Origin: DATFEN01 sp035691285
Lineage (GTDB): Bacteria > Acidobacteriota > Vicinamibacteria > Fen-336
NCBI GenBank assembly: GCA_035691285.1
Contig: DASSJI010000304.1
Coordinates: forward strand, 1-6,692
Direction of reading: 5' to 3'
Length of the DNA stretch: 6,692 nucleotides
The position numbers and the translations under genes are program-made. This document shows positions 6,165-6,692 of the stretch, piece by piece. Every line of letters begins with the position of its first letter. The stretch's first letter is position 1. The notes beneath the pieces were generated by a model that worked only from the letters and a program-made list of their open reading frames with translations, was not told the DNA's origin and did no database searches.

Positions 6165-6170
6165 TCCTTC
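6165..6170 (-). promoter_or_regulatory. ribosome binding site that decides the sulfatase-like gene's start
   Basis: The minus strand reads GAAGGA with six bases before the GTG at 6158. This is a good Shine-Dalgarno at good spacing, and it selects 6158 over the in-frame GTG at 6176. The 6176 start would place this site inside the coding region and add six residues in front of the signal peptide. Confidence 0.7.
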
Positions 6171-6189
6171 TAGCACGCCTTCATGCTAG
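6170..6189. promoter_or_regulatory. inverted repeat in the divergent intergenic gap, possible operator or shared promoter
   Basis: CTAGCA at 6170-6175 and TGCTAG at 6184-6189 form a 6-bp inverted repeat with an 8-base spacer. It lies within the 49-base gap (6159-6207) between the leftward operon and the rightward glycosyltransferase gene. On the minus strand TAGCAT (6183-6188) matches the -10 consensus in four of six positions, but I see no convincing -35 element. The site is placed where one regulator could act on both directions. That is an inference from position and symmetry only. Confidence 0.3.
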
Positions 6190-6207
6190 TGTCGCCCGCG
6201 GCTCCCG

Positions 6208-6692
6208 ATGCGTCGCGCCACGCTCGCCATCTTCGTCGTCGCCCTGGCGCTGCGCCTCCTCTTCGTCCTGCTCGAGCCTCCCGCGCGCCTCATCGGCGAC
6301 GAGCACACCTGGACCGGCTGGGCCCTGGAGCTGCTCAGCCCCGAGGTGCGGTTCGACCCCGCGGCGAGCCGCATGCTCTTCTATCCGCCCCTGTACCCGT
6401 ACTTCCTCGCGACGCTTCACGCCTTGTTCGGCTCGTGGACGGTCGTCAAGCTCTGGCAAGCCATCCTTGGGGCGCTCCTGGTTCCAGCCGTGGCTCGCGT
6501 GACGGCCCGCGCCTTGGGAGAGCGGGCGGGCCTCTGGGCGGGAGCCAGCGTCGCCGTGTATCCGGACCTCGTGTGGTACACCGCGCACTTCTGGTCCGAG
6601 ACCCTGTTCCTGGTGCTCGTCTGGTGGGGCTTCGAGCGTCTCGTCGCCGCGGATGCGGAGAGGACGCGCGCCGACGCCCTCGCCGCCGGGCT
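6208..6692 (+). CDS. GT-C membrane glycosyltransferase, PMT/ArnT-like (GT39/GT83 type), 3' part outside window
   Basis: The first 161 codons of a gene that stays open to the window end. The start is ATG at 6208; a stop lies in the same frame at 6187-6189 and no other start falls between. The protein has a first membrane segment (about residues 4-22), then a short loop with GDEHTWTGWALELL (30-43). The acidic D31-E32 matches the conserved loop that carries the catalytic Asp in GT-C enzymes. YPPLYPYFLATLHALFG (59-75) matches the x-PPLYP-x(n)-LFG pattern typical of PMT_2-type proteins. Further hydrophobic segments lie at about 82-100, 107-122 and 131-147, with SETLFLVLVWWGFERL in the last. Such enzymes use polyprenyl-phosphate sugars to glycosylate lipids or proteins at the periplasmic face of the inner membrane. 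No Shine-Dalgarno is seen before the ATG. It is divergent from the operon, so co-regulation is possible. Donor and acceptor cannot be told from this part. Confidence 0.85.
   Translation, partial: MRRATLAIFVVALALRLLFVLLEPPARLIGDEHTWTGWALELLSPEVRFDPAASRMLFYPPLYPYFLATLHALFGSWTVVKLWQAILGALLVPAVARVTARALGERAGLWAGASVAVYPDLVWYTAHFWSETLFLVLVWWGFERLVAADAERTRADALAAG

Noticed and set aside
4188..6173. Open plus-strand frame of 661 codons antisense to the sulfatase-like gene
   Set aside because: It has no recognisable motif, and its composition is that of an antisense shadow. The minus-strand frame has a lipobox, catalytic motifs and a family-typical tail.
6181..6588. Minus-strand frame of 135 codons at the right end
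   Set aside because: It is the antisense of the glycosyltransferase gene, with very polar and Arg/Glu-rich translation and no motif. The plus frame has clear membrane segments and family patterns.
1..6692. CRISPR array, insertion sequence, tRNA or rRNA, phage or defence genes
   Set aside because: I looked on both strands and found no regularly spaced direct repeats, no transposase or terminal inverted repeats, no cloverleaf or rRNA-like stretch, and no known defence domain.

Overview
This is a GC-rich window (about two-thirds G+C by eye). It holds a run of five closely spaced genes on the minus strand and the start of one divergent gene on the plus strand at the right edge. Lipoprotein and Sec-type signal peptides suggest a Gram-negative host. 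The sulfatase-like lipoprotein ending in LRALGYLG, the small secreted KDYPV/YDKQ protein and the GAF/HD-GYP protein with a long insert are types I associate with Acidobacteriota, Myxococcota and other 'deltaproteobacterial' or uncultured soil and sediment lineages. The phylum cannot be fixed from sequence alone.

Layout in the direction of minus-strand transcription (right to left): (1) 4008-6158, a lipoprotein of the sulfatase / alkaline-phosphatase superfamily with Thr where sulfatases carry the formylglycine Cys/Ser; (2) 3361-4011, a HAD hydrolase of the phosphoglycolate-phosphatase type, whose GTG start overlaps the previous stop as GTGA; (3) 1338-3332, a cytoplasmic regulator with a degenerate receiver, a GAF domain and an HD-GYP c-di-GMP phosphodiesterase domain carrying an insert of roughly 110 residues; (4) 584-1330, a cytosolic glycerophosphodiester phosphodiesterase starting at TTG; (5) 101-565, a small exported protein of unknown function with a strong Shine-Dalgarno. 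Gaps are -4, 28, 7 and 18 bases, so the five genes probably form one operon. A 10-bp-stem hairpin at 73-94 follows the last gene and probably ends it. At the other end, a 49-base gap containing a small inverted repeat separates the operon from a divergent GT-C/PMT-type membrane glycosyltransferase (6208 to beyond the window end).

Three of the five operon genes belong to families that usually cleave or transfer phosphate esters: GDPD, HAD, and a Thr-nucleophile alkaline-phosphatase-fold enzyme. A fourth degrades c-di-GMP. One reading is an envelope-phosphoester turnover operon with a built-in second-messenger phosphodiesterase, next to a lipid-linked-sugar glycosyltransferase. That reading is inference. 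No RNA gene, insertion sequence, CRISPR array, phage gene or clear defence system was seen. The most unusual points are the HD-GYP insert, the degenerate receiver in front of it, and the Thr-type catalytic centre of the 'sulfatase'.
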